From Clostridiales bacterium (GTDB taxonomy: Bacteria; Bacillota; Clostridia; Christensenellales; Aristaeellaceae): a stretch of DNA of 21,037 bases. The notes under the pieces were generated by a model. That model was not told the DNA's origin, searched no databases, and was given only the letters and a program-made list of their open reading frames with translations. A program made the position numbers and the translations under genes. The DNA lies in assembly GCA_019419995.1 (NCBI GenBank), contig JAHZHZ010000010.1:48342-69378 (forward strand), given 5' to 3'. Shown piece by piece: positions 1 through 7,119 of this stretch (the first letter of the stretch is position 1; the number at the start of each line of letters is the position of its first letter).

Positions 1-14
1 ATGCGGTGAACACA

Positions 15-455
15 ATGTTGATGAGTGGTATACTGCATCCGGGGCTGCTCAAGCTCATGGGCGAGTGTGGACACACAGATTGGCTCATGCTGTCTGACGC
101 GGGCATGCCTGTTCCGGTGGGCAAGGAACGAATCGATCTGGCGATCCTTAATGACCTTCCGAGACAATTGACGATTCTCAAGGCTATTGCCAGCCAACTC
201 AAGCTGGAGAAGATTTATATGGCTGAAGAGATCCAGAAGGTAAGCCCGGTCTATCTGAGCAAAGTCCGGGCATTTCTTGCGCAGCAGCCCATCCCACTGG
301 AATTTGTGCCCCACGAAGAGCTGAAGGCCATGTCACAGGCGCAGCAGACGCGGGCCTGTATCCGTACCGGTGAGCGGACCAGCTATTCCACAATGATCCT
401 TCAGGTGGGCGTTCCCTATGGCGGGGACGATACCACGGACTTCAGCATCGTCTGA
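15..455 (+). CDS. rbsD: RbsD/FucU-family sugar mutarotase (D-ribose pyranase-like), copy 1
   Basis: A 146-residue cytoplasmic protein of the RbsD/FucU family, which interconverts pyranose and furanose (or anomeric) forms of sugars before phosphorylation. The family pattern is visible: His20 in GHTD, Asp28 in DAGMPVP, ERIDLA at 38-43, PHEELK with His100 and Lys104, and a Tyr (124) close to the C-terminus. An in-frame GTG lies at position 6, but the ATG at 15 gives MLMSGILHP, matching the MLKTGIFHP start of the second copy at 2658, so 15 is preferred. Only 14 bases precede it, so its ribosome binding site and any promoter are mostly out of view. Compared with copy 2, the usual PY(A/T)N motif near the end is SYST and there is an acidic tail of about 12 residues (GGDDTTDFSIV). 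This divergence suggests a different sugar or anomer. It is the first visible gene of the operon; the dehydrogenase starts about 40 bp later. Confidence 0.88.
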   Translation: MLMSGILHPGLLKLMGECGHTDWLMLSDAGMPVPVGKERIDLAILNDLPRQLTILKAIASQLKLEKIYMAEEIQKVSPVYLSKVRAFLAQQPIPLEFVPHEELKAMSQAQQTRACIRTGERTSYSTMILQVGVPYGGDDTTDFSIV

Positions 456-494
456 GGTGGGATTTGATAGACATACGTGGAAGGGGCAATGCTT

Positions 495-1523
495 ATGAAG
501 ACAACATATCTGAAGGCGAAATATCAGTTCAAACAGATTGATGTCGATGTACCGCAGATTGGCAAGGACGATGTTCTTTTAAAAGTCAAGGCATGCGGCT
601 TTTGCGGCCATGAAATGGTTTTAGCGAAATACGCTGCCGAGGATTGGACGCCGTTTGGGCATGAGATCTCCGGAGTGGTGGAAAAAGTGGGCGAGGCCGT
701 GACCAATCTCAAGGTTGGCGATCGCGTAGTTGTCGAGACCTCCACGTTTGATCCTTGCTCTAATGCGGCCCGCAATGGCCATCCTGAGTTGGATGGATTG
801 GGAGAACCGGATTTGATCAATTACATAGGCACGCGAGATGTGATGGGTTTTTCTGAATATACAGCTGTGCCCGCTGCGCTGTGTGTCAAATTCAATGCCA
901 TGTCCTTTGAGGAAGGCGCCCTCATCGAGCCCTTTGGCGTAGCAATGGATCTTTTTAAAGTATCGCAGATCGAGCTGGGCGATGACGTGTTAATCATTGG
1001 TCTGGGCGCCATTGGCCTGATGGCATTGCAGCTGGCAAAACGCGCCGGTGCGCGCCATGTATATGCTGCGGGAACCTCCCGTTCGCCTAAGAAGAATGAG
1101 ATGGCCTTAAAGCTTGGGGCGGAAAAAGTCTTTCTCACCGATCAAGAAGATTTAAAATCGTTAAAATTTCCCCGGGGAGGCGTGGACAAGATTCTCGTAA
1201 CGGCTCCGCCATCCGTGATACCGGATGCGACGCATCTGATGAATCTGGGAGGCATTCTCTCTTTTATCGGTATTGCTTACGGCGATGCAGCTATGTTTAC
1301 CCTTGATTCCAATGTGGTACACCATAAGAAGATGCAGATTCGTGCGTCAGATGCTGTGCCAGCCCTTTATTTTCCTCTGTGCATCGACTTGGTGGAATCC
1401 GGACAGATTGACCTGAAATCCCTGATTTCCCATACTTTCCCGCTTGACAGAGCCATTGAAGGGTTGAAAGATTTCATAGATCATCCTGAAAGTGCGGTCA
1501 AGGCCGTTATGGTTCAGCCCTGA
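495..1523 (+). CDS. Medium-chain zinc-dependent sugar/polyol dehydrogenase
   Basis: A 342-residue member of the zinc-dependent medium-chain dehydrogenase family (sorbitol/threonine dehydrogenase type). Such enzymes oxidise a secondary alcohol of a sugar or polyol with NAD(P). Catalytic zinc ligands are visible: Cys37 in GFCGHE, His56-Glu57 in FGHE and Glu145 in LIEPFG. The Rossmann motif GLGAIG is at 169-174. After the second beta strand the sequence is AAGTSRS rather than an acidic residue, which hints at NADP preference (inference). The structural-zinc lobe normally carries four cysteines; here (about 85-110) only Cys88 is present, so that zinc site is probably absent. GTG 477, ATG 489 and ATG 495 are all in frame. 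The purine-rich GGAAGGGG at 479-486 is best spaced for ATG 495. It lies between a mutarotase and a sugar kinase, so it probably opens the pathway or feeds a keto-sugar into it. The substrate cannot be named. Confidence 0.85.
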   Translation: MKTTYLKAKYQFKQIDVDVPQIGKDDVLLKVKACGFCGHEMVLAKYAAEDWTPFGHEISGVVEKVGEAVTNLKVGDRVVVETSTFDPCSNAARNGHPELDGLGEPDLINYIGTRDVMGFSEYTAVPAALCVKFNAMSFEEGALIEPFGVAMDLFKVSQIELGDDVLIIGLGAIGLMALQLAKRAGARHVYAAGTSRSPKKNEMALKLGAEKVFLTDQEDLKSLKFPRGGVDKILVTAPPSVIPDATHLMNLGGILSFIGIAYGDAAMFTLDSNVVHHKKMQIRASDAVPALYFPLCIDLVESGQIDLKSLISHTFPLDRAIEGLKDFIDHPESAVKAVMVQP

Positions 1524-1703
1524 GCTGCAAAGGCGAGAGCGCTGAGCACATTCTCCTTGAAGAATACGGCATTTTCAGCAGTGGCTGGTATTTCTTTATC
1601 TCAGAGGGACTGCTGCTGAAGCAGGATTCAAAGGCCCGCAGAAGGCGGGCTCGCATTGGGGCCACGGATGTTGCGATTCTGGAAAAATAAGGAGTGAAAC
1701 ACA

Positions 1704-2627
1704 GTGAAAAAAAAGATCATCGTATTTGGCAGCTTTGTCGTTGACCTTATGGGACGCGGCCCGCACCTGCCTGTGCCGGGTGAAACAGTTAAAAGCAGCT
1801 TTTTCAAAATGGGCGCCGGAGGAAAGGGATTTAACCAGGGTGTGGCGGCCCATAAATCCGGCGGAGATGTGACCATGGTTACCAAGCTGGGTGTGGACAC
1901 TTTTGCCAATTTCGCTCTGGACACAATGAAAGAATTGGGCATGGATGCGTCCAGGATTATCCAGACCCAGGATTATTCCACCGGGGTGGCTCTGATTGAG
2001 GTGGATGAAAATAGCGGACAAAACGCCATTATGGTCATTCCGTCTGCCTGCGACCATATCACCGATGAAGAAGTAAATGCGCTTAGCGATCTTGTAGAAA
2101 AGGCGGATATTCTCCTGACTCAGTTGGAGACGAACATGAGCTCCATTAAAGCGATTGTCGACATGGCGTACAAGGCAGGAAAGACGATTATTTTAAACAC
2201 TGCACCTGTGCAGCCTGTGGAACCGGAACTGCTCAGAAAGGTGACAATTGTCACGCCCAACGAGGTTGAAGCAAGTATCCTTACCGGCATAAAGGTTGTG
2301 GATGCTCAGAGTGCTCAGGAAGCTGCAAACTGGTTCTTTGGACACGGAGTGAAAAATGTCATTATCACTATGGGCGGCATGGGCGCCTTCGTATCTGATG
2401 GCGAACGTTCAGAGATGATGCGGGCATTCAAGGTAAATGCCGTGGACACCACCGGCGCGGGCGATGCGTACAACGGCGGTTTCGTAACGGCACTTTCCGA
2501 GGGGCTGGATATCTTTGCGGCTGCTCGTTTTGCGGCAGCAACTGCGGCGCTGTCTGTGCAGAAAATGGGGACCACACCTTCCATGCCGACGCGTGCGCAG
2601 ATTGATGAATTTCTCAGCGAACATTGA
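1704..2627 (+). CDS. rbsK: PfkB-family sugar kinase, ribokinase-like (possible deoxyribokinase)
   Basis: A 307-residue cytoplasmic ATP-dependent sugar kinase of the PfkB/ribokinase family. GGKGFNQG (39-46) is the first PfkB signature; ribokinases usually have GGKGANQA. NTAPVQP (165-171) and TPNEVEA (184-190) follow the ribokinase pattern. DTTGAGDAYNGG (248-259) is the second signature, with Asp254 as catalytic base and GAGD as anion hole. The start is GTG at 1704, preceded by TAAGGAGTG (1688-1696) at good spacing; the next Met would lose the first strand. The product would be a sugar 5-phosphate. Two DeoC aldolases sit in the same operon, so phosphorylation of 2-deoxyribose is a reasonable alternative to ribose, because deoxyribokinases belong to this branch. 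That is inference from context. A 180-bp spacer separates it from the dehydrogenase, unusually long for this operon. Confidence 0.88.
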   Translation: MKKKIIVFGSFVVDLMGRGPHLPVPGETVKSSFFKMGAGGKGFNQGVAAHKSGGDVTMVTKLGVDTFANFALDTMKELGMDASRIIQTQDYSTGVALIEVDENSGQNAIMVIPSACDHITDEEVNALSDLVEKADILLTQLETNMSSIKAIVDMAYKAGKTIILNTAPVQPVEPELLRKVTIVTPNEVEASILTGIKVVDAQSAQEAANWFFGHGVKNVIITMGGMGAFVSDGERSEMMRAFKVNAVDTTGAGDAYNGGFVTALSEGLDIFAAARFAAATAALSVQKMGTTPSMPTRAQIDEFLSEH

Positions 2628-2657
2628 TTTTAATTGATTGAGTGGAGGTGTCTGTTC

Positions 2658-3056
2658 ATGTTAAAAACCGGGATTTTCCATCCCCAGCTTCTGCGGGTAC
2701 TTGGCGAAATTCGCCACAAGGATATGCTGATGATCGGCGATGCCGGCCTTCCCATTCCTAAAGGGGTAGAACGCATTGATCTGGGCTGGAAACAGGGAAG
2801 CCCTGGATATCTGGAAGTGTTGGAAGAGATCGCAAAGGTACTGGTCATTGAGTCGGCTCTGTTTGCTGACGAGGCATTGGAAGCTTCGCCGGATTTTCAT
2901 AAACAGGCGCTGGCACTGCTTCCTGAGGGCGTGCCGGTGAGCTATGTGCCTCACACGCAGCTCAAGGAGATTAGCAAAGATGCAAAAGCCATCATTCTCA
3001 CCGGCGAGTTTACGCCCTACACAAATGTGATTCTCACCGCAGGATGTGCCTATTAA
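2658..3056 (+). CDS. rbsD: RbsD/FucU-family sugar mutarotase, copy 2
   Basis: A 132-residue second RbsD-family protein, closer to the canonical form than copy 1. It has His20 in RHKD, Asp28 in DAGLPIP, VERIDLG (37-43), PHTQLK with His99 and Lys103, and TGEFTPYTNVIL with Tyr121. The family converts pyranose to furanose forms so that a kinase can act. An upstream in-frame start (2634) exists, but ATG 2658 is preceded by GTGGAGGTG (2642-2650) at standard spacing and aligns with the family N-terminus. It sits between the PfkB kinase and the FGGY kinase, so each kinase has a mutarotase just upstream. Both copies keep the catalytic His and Asp, so neither looks degenerate, and two sugars or two anomers may be handled. 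Confidence 0.9.
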   Translation: MLKTGIFHPQLLRVLGEIRHKDMLMIGDAGLPIPKGVERIDLGWKQGSPGYLEVLEEIAKVLVIESALFADEALEASPDFHKQALALLPEGVPVSYVPHTQLKEISKDAKAIILTGEFTPYTNVILTAGCAY

Positions 3057-3077
3057 GAAGTACGAGCAGGGAAGAAT

Positions 3078-4607
3078 ATGGAAAGAGAATATTTAATTGC
3101 ATACGATCTTGGTACCTCCGGCACTAAGGCCTCTCTGTTTTCTACGGATGGTCATTTGGTGGCGACGGATACCTACGAGTATCCCGTCTATTACGGCGCC
3201 GATGGCGTGGCCGAGCAGGATGCGGAAGATTATTGGAAGGCTGTAGTTGGGACTACGCGCAAACTCCTGGAAGGGATCGATGCCTCTCATGTGCGCGCAT
3301 TGTCCTTTTCTGGACAGATGATGGCATGTCTGCCGGTTGATCGTGAAGGCAGACCCGTGCGCAGATCCATTATCTGGGCAGACTTGCGCTCCAAAGCGGA
3401 GGAAGAGATTCTGAAGGAGCGCATGGGGGCTGAACGCGGTTACAATCTGATCGGCCACCGCATCAGCTGCAGTTATAGTCTCACCAAATTGATGTGGATG
3501 AAGGCGCATGAGCCGGAGAACTACCAGCGCACTTATAAGGTGTTGCAGGCAAAGGACTACATACACTTTAAACTTACTGGACGGTTCGTTTCAGATTATT
3601 CCGATGGTTCGGGAACTAACTCGATGGATCTCCATAAGCTATGCTGGTCGCAAGAAATCTTTGAGGCAGCAGATGTGGATATCAATAAGATGCCGGAAAT
3701 GCTGCGCTCCATTGATGTCGTCGGTCCTATTACTGAGGAAGCGGCAAAAACGCTCGGCCTGCCTAAGGATGTGGCTATCGTTGCAGGTGGTGGCGATGGT
3801 CCCTGTGCTGCGTTAGGCGCAGGCTGTTTGGAGCAGGGCAAGTATTATCTGACCTTTGGGACATCCGCTTGGATTGCCGGCACGACAGCCAAACCTGTCC
3901 TTGACCAGAATCAGACGCTATTTTGCTTTGCGCACGTCATTCCGGGATACTATACCCCCACGGGCACCATGCAGGCAGCGGGGAGTTCCTATGCCTACAT
4001 CAAGCGAACGTTTTTTGATGATGTGATTGAAAAAGCCAAGGCGGCTGGCAAGGAGAGCTATGATCTGCTCAACGAGATGATTGAATCCTCGCCGCGTGGT
4101 GCAAAGGGCTTGCTGTATTTGCCCTACCTTACGGGTGAGCGTTCGCCGCGCTGGAATCCGCTGGCCACGGCGTCCTTTTTGGGAATGACGATGAATCACA
4201 CCCGTGAAGATTATCTGCGAGCCACAATAGAGGGCGTGGCCATGAATCTGGCCGTTATACTGCGCGCTTTCAGGGAAAATGCTACCATTGATGATCTCAT
4301 TCTCACTGGTGGCGGAGCCCAGGGCGATGTGGTGACGAAAATTCTTGCAGATGTTCTTGGCTGTTCCATGACGCGTACAAATCATCCCAAGGAAGCAACT
4401 TCCATGGCGGCGGCAGTAATTGCCGGCGTGGGCGCGGGCATTTACGATGGCTTTGACGCCATCTACCGCTTCATTGATTTGATGCCGTCGGTAAACCCGG
4501 ATAAAGAAGCTCAAAACTACTATCAGGAGAGAATCCGCGTGTTTGATGATTGCTACAAGGCGCTTGAAGGCGTTTATGGCAGTATTAGTGCGGATAAGGA
4601 GGACTGA
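3078..4607 (+). CDS. FGGY-family carbohydrate kinase (xylulokinase-like)
   Basis: A 509-residue FGGY-family sugar kinase, full length for the family. The N-terminal phosphate loop is YDLGTSGTKASLF (about 9-21). SFSGQMM (76-82) and IIWADLRS (98-105) match the sugar-binding region of xylulokinases. GGGDGPCAALGAG (237-249) holds the catalytic Asp240. LTGGGAQ near residue 403 is the C-terminal adenosine-binding motif. The start is ATG 3078, 21 bp after the mutarotase stop, with a weak purine-rich site (AGGGAAGA). FGGY kinases phosphorylate keto-pentoses, keto-hexoses or polyols; the exact sugar cannot be read from sequence. The D-tagatose/psicose 3-epimerase-type enzyme in the same operon fits a ketose substrate. 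It is the second kinase here besides the PfkB protein, and it abuts the first DeoC with a one-base gap, so the two are probably translationally coupled. Confidence 0.9.
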   Translation: MEREYLIAYDLGTSGTKASLFSTDGHLVATDTYEYPVYYGADGVAEQDAEDYWKAVVGTTRKLLEGIDASHVRALSFSGQMMACLPVDREGRPVRRSIIWADLRSKAEEEILKERMGAERGYNLIGHRISCSYSLTKLMWMKAHEPENYQRTYKVLQAKDYIHFKLTGRFVSDYSDGSGTNSMDLHKLCWSQEIFEAADVDINKMPEMLRSIDVVGPITEEAAKTLGLPKDVAIVAGGGDGPCAALGAGCLEQGKYYLTFGTSAWIAGTTAKPVLDQNQTLFCFAHVIPGYYTPTGTMQAAGSSYAYIKRTFFDDVIEKAKAAGKESYDLLNEMIESSPRGAKGLLYLPYLTGERSPRWNPLATASFLGMTMNHTREDYLRATIEGVAMNLAVILRAFRENATIDDLILTGGGAQGDVVTKILADVLGCSMTRTNHPKEATSMAAAVIAGVGAGIYDGFDAIYRFIDLMPSVNPDKEAQNYYQERIRVFDDCYKALEGVYGSISADKED

Positions 4608-4608
4608 A

Positions 4609-5304
4609 ATGAATCTTACACCTGCAGCGTTGGCAAAAATGATCGATCATACGCTGTTAAAGCCAAATCTTACCAATGAAGAAATGAAGCGGGCATGTGA
4701 ACTGGCCCGCACCTATGGTTTTAAATCTGTAGCCATGAATGCTGCCATGATTCCCTACGCATCGGCGCAACTGGAGGGAAGCGGCGTGCTTTGCGATTGC
4801 GCAGTGGGGTTCCCCTTGGGGCAGTGCACCATTGAAACTAAGGTGTACGAGGCAGAGGACGCGATTCGCAAGGGCGCTGGAGAGATCGACTATGTGATCA
4901 ACATCGTCGAAGTCAAAAATGGAAATTGGGACTATCTGGAGCGTGAGATGCGCGCCATCGTCAATGTTTGCAATGCTCATGGACTTACTTCCAAGGCAGT
5001 GCTCGAGACCTGCTATTTAAATGATGAGCAGAAACGCAAGATGTGTGAGATTGCTCTCAAGGTGCGCCCGACATACATCAAAACGTCCACAGGCTTTGGT
5101 ACCGGCGGTGCGACGCTGGAGGATGTGCGTCTGATGAAGGCCTGCGTGGGCGATGCTGTGCTTGTAAAAGCTTCAGGTGGCATTCGCAGCGCTGAACAGG
5201 CATTGGCTTTTATTGAGGCGGGTGCCTCGCGGATTGGTACGAGCAACGGAGCGGTGCTTGTTGACGGGTACAAAGCTATGTTGGCTGATAGGGAAAAACA
5301 GTAA
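4609..5304 (+). CDS. deoC: Deoxyribose-phosphate aldolase (class I), copy 1
   Basis: A 231-residue class I aldolase of the DeoC family, which cleaves 2-deoxyribose 5-phosphate into acetaldehyde and glyceraldehyde 3-phosphate in the cytoplasm. Visible residues: IDHTLLKP at 12-19, Asp94 in GEIDYVI, Schiff-base Lys158 in IKTSTGFGTGGAT, and the second active-site Lys187 in VLVKASGGIRS. Translation could begin earlier in frame inside the kinase gene, but ATG 4609 matches the family N-terminus and is preceded by AAGGAGG (4597-4603), which lies inside the 3' end of the kinase gene. The hydrophobic-core segment KSVAMNAAMIPYAS replaces the usual S(V/I)CVxPxYV pattern, and VLETCYLND replaces VIIETCLL. 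It is therefore the more divergent of the two copies and may use a modified deoxysugar phosphate (inference). Copy 2 begins 31 bp downstream. Confidence 0.9.
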   Translation: MNLTPAALAKMIDHTLLKPNLTNEEMKRACELARTYGFKSVAMNAAMIPYASAQLEGSGVLCDCAVGFPLGQCTIETKVYEAEDAIRKGAGEIDYVINIVEVKNGNWDYLEREMRAIVNVCNAHGLTSKAVLETCYLNDEQKRKMCEIALKVRPTYIKTSTGFGTGGATLEDVRLMKACVGDAVLVKASGGIRSAEQALAFIEAGASRIGTSNGAVLVDGYKAMLADREKQ

Positions 5305-5334
5305 GCGACTGATAATGAAGGGAGTAAAATTAAA

Positions 5335-6006
5335 ATGACTTATCGCGATGTATTGTCTAAAGTGGATCATACCGTATTGAAGCAGACCACAACCGCAGCG
5401 GATATTCAGAAATTGTGCGATGATGCCGTCAAGTATCAAACTGCGTCCATCTGCATTCCGCCCGCCTATGTGAAGCAGGCAGCGGATTATCTGGGAGACA
5501 AAATGCCGGTGTGCACTGTAATCGGCTTTCCCAATGGTTCCAACACCACCGAGACCAAGGCATTTGAGATCCGCGATGCGATCAAGAACGGTGCACAGGA
5601 ACTGGACATGGTTGTCAATATTGGCTGGGTAAAAGATGGAAAATATGACGAGGTGCTTCGCGAGATCAATTGCCTGAAGGAGGCCTGTGATGGCAGGATT
5701 CTTAAGGTTATTATTGAAACTTGCCTGCTGACCAAGGAAGAAATCAAGGCTCTTTGCGATGTCGTAAACCGCTCCAATGCAGATTATATTAAGACCTCTA
5801 CCGGTTTTTCTACGGGTGGAGCCACCTTTGAGGACGTGGAGCTCATGCATGCAAACATGAAAAACGGCAAGAAGGTCAAGGCTTCAGGCGGCATATCCGG
5901 CTTTGAGGATGGCAAGAAGTTTATCGAGTTGGGCGCGGAGCGCCTGGGTACCAGCCGCCTGGTTGCGCAGGCTAAGTCTGTCGAAGATCTTGACGCGCAG
6001 TGCTGA
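5335..6006 (+). CDS. deoC: Deoxyribose-phosphate aldolase (class I), copy 2
   Basis: A 223-residue DeoC with the standard family pattern: VDHTVLK (10-16), SICIPPAYV (38-46), GFPNGSNTTETK (64-75), Asp91 in QELDMVV, VIIETCLL (125-132), Schiff-base Lys153 in IKTSTGFSTGG, and Lys182 in KVKASGGIS. All class I catalytic residues are present. ATG 5335 follows a purine-rich site (GAAGGGAG, 5317-5324). The two DeoC proteins are only partly similar (different N-terminal strands and different C-terminal helices after the GTS phosphate-binding loop), so this is not a recent tandem duplication. This copy is the better candidate for genuine deoxyribose 5-phosphate cleavage. A strong stem-loop lies directly downstream at 6016-6050. 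Confidence 0.92.
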   Translation: MTYRDVLSKVDHTVLKQTTTAADIQKLCDDAVKYQTASICIPPAYVKQAADYLGDKMPVCTVIGFPNGSNTTETKAFEIRDAIKNGAQELDMVVNIGWVKDGKYDEVLREINCLKEACDGRILKVIIETCLLTKEEIKALCDVVNRSNADYIKTSTGFSTGGATFEDVELMHANMKNGKKVKASGGISGFEDGKKFIELGAERLGTSRLVAQAKSVEDLDAQC

Positions 6007-6015
6007 ACACGGATG

Positions 6016-6050
6016 TCCCATGGGTCGGCTAAACGGGCCGGCCCGTGGGA
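6016..6050 (+). other. 15-bp intergenic stem-loop between deoC copy 2 and the epimerase gene
   Basis: The left arm 6016-6030 pairs fully with 6036-6050 around a 5-nt loop (AAACG): 12 Watson-Crick pairs and three U-G wobbles. The wobbles occur only in the sense RNA, which supports a function in the transcript. It is followed by GAAAGAGGG rather than a T run, so it is not a standard intrinsic terminator. The likely role is a 3' stability element that sets different mRNA levels for deoC and the downstream epimerase gene. It sits in the 121-bp gap, the second longest gap of the operon. Confidence 0.6.
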
Positions 6051-6127
6051 GAAAGAGGGAGACCCATTGCGTCGTCCCGCTGGAACTTCATTGATTGCCG
6101 TGTAAGGCTGAAAAGGAGGTCGTCGGC

Positions 6128-6973
6128 ATGAAACTTGGAATTCATGCGTATGCGTGGTGTTCCCAGTGGTCCAACGCGGTTCTGGACATACTGGACAAAG
6201 CCAAGAATGAGGGCTTGGATTTTCTTGAAATACCGTTGATGAAACTGGAGGATTTTGATGCTAAGGCGGTTCTCGCACGCAAAAAAGAAGTGGGCATTGA
6301 CGTGGTTACTTCTAACGTGATTCTTGCGCCTGAGCATGATATCACCAGTACAGATCCGGAATGCAGGCAACGGGGTATAGAATATCTGAAGCGGTGCGTA
6401 GATGCAACGGCTGCTGTGGAGGCAGATTCCTTTTCAGGGGTGATTTACAGCCAGTACTGTAAGGCCACTACCGTACCAACGCAGGACGATTGGAAATGGT
6501 CGGCAGAAGCTTTGCGCATTGTGGGAGAATACGCAGCGCAATATTCAATTACGCTGGGCATCGAACCGGTGACGCGCTATGAGTCCAACCTTATCAATAC
6601 CTGCGAGGAGGCTCTTCGGCTTCTGGAGATGGTGGGCTTGGAGAACATCAAGGTTCATCCTGATACCTACCACATGAACGTGGAGGAGAAGAGCTTTTAT
6701 GAAGCAACCAAGATGCTCAAGGGCAGGATTTGCCACTACCATATGTGTGAGTGTGACCGGGGCATTCCCGGCACAGGCCATGTAGACTGGGATGGCGTCT
6801 TCCGTGCTCTGAAGGAAATTGGCTACAATGGACGCATCGGTATGGAAGGCTTTTCAGATGTTACTGACAATATGTCTACCTGGGTTTGGAGAAAGCTGGC
6901 TCCTTCGGGAGATGTGTTCCTGCGCGAAGGAATTGCTTTCCTTCGGAAGATGATTCAAAAGTACGAGCTCTGA
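6128..6973 (+). CDS. D-tagatose/D-psicose 3-epimerase-type TIM-barrel isomerase
   Basis: A 281-residue sugar isomerase/epimerase of the AP-endonuclease-2 fold. All four metal ligands of ketose 3-epimerases are visible: Glu146 (GIEPVTRYE), Asp179 (HPDTYHMNVEE), His205 (HYHMCECDRG) and Glu240 (GMEGF). Their spacing equals that of Pseudomonas cichorii D-tagatose 3-epimerase (152, 185, 211, 246) with a constant offset of six. Arg211 in DRGIPGTGHVDW corresponds to the substrate-binding Arg217. The family interconverts free ketoses at C3 (for example fructose/psicose). The start is ATG 6128 with a perfect AAGGAGGT (6113-6120). It is the last gene before the operon terminator. It could supply the ketose for the FGGY kinase. 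Activity on a 1-deoxy-, 6-deoxy- or branched ketose is equally possible. Confidence 0.87.
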   Translation: MKLGIHAYAWCSQWSNAVLDILDKAKNEGLDFLEIPLMKLEDFDAKAVLARKKEVGIDVVTSNVILAPEHDITSTDPECRQRGIEYLKRCVDATAAVEADSFSGVIYSQYCKATTVPTQDDWKWSAEALRIVGEYAAQYSITLGIEPVTRYESNLINTCEEALRLLEMVGLENIKVHPDTYHMNVEEKSFYEATKMLKGRICHYHMCECDRGIPGTGHVDWDGVFRALKEIGYNGRIGMEGFSDVTDNMSTWVWRKLAPSGDVFLREGIAFLRKMIQKYEL

Positions 6974-6990
6974 TGTGGGGCTGGATCGTG

Positions 6991-7070
6991 CGAGGCTCTT
7001 GAATGCTTAGAATTTTCGGATTGATTAAAACAGACCAAGCGTCTGTGTCTGAGGTACAGGAAGAGCCTTG
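6991..7070 (+). other. Branched 3' UTR structure downstream of the epimerase gene
   Basis: The segment 6991-7000 (CGAGGCTCTT) pairs with 7061-7070 (AAGAGCCTTG) over 10 bp including one G-U. It encloses a second hairpin, 7030-7035 (ACAGAC) with 7041-7046 (GTCTGT) around a CAAGC loop. The structure lies between the stop codon and the terminator. It may be a stability element or the body of a 3' UTR-derived RNA. No sequence family is recognised. Confidence 0.45.
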
Positions 7071-7090
7071 AGAAAAATAAACCTATTGTA

Positions 7091-7119
7091 GTGGCGCTGC
7101 TCATACAGCGCCACTTTTT
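7091..7119 (+). terminator. Intrinsic terminator of the sugar catabolic operon
   Basis: GTGGCGCTG (7091-7099) pairs perfectly with CAGCGCCAC (7106-7114) around a six-base loop, followed directly by TTTTT (7115-7119). This is a canonical Rho-independent terminator for the + strand and marks the end of the operon that finishes with the epimerase gene. Confidence 0.93.

Noticed and set aside
1629..1652. Hairpin GCCCGC-AGAAG-GCGGGC before the kinase gene as a terminator
   Set aside because: The stem is perfect but only 6 bp and has no T run; expression of the downstream genes would argue against termination.
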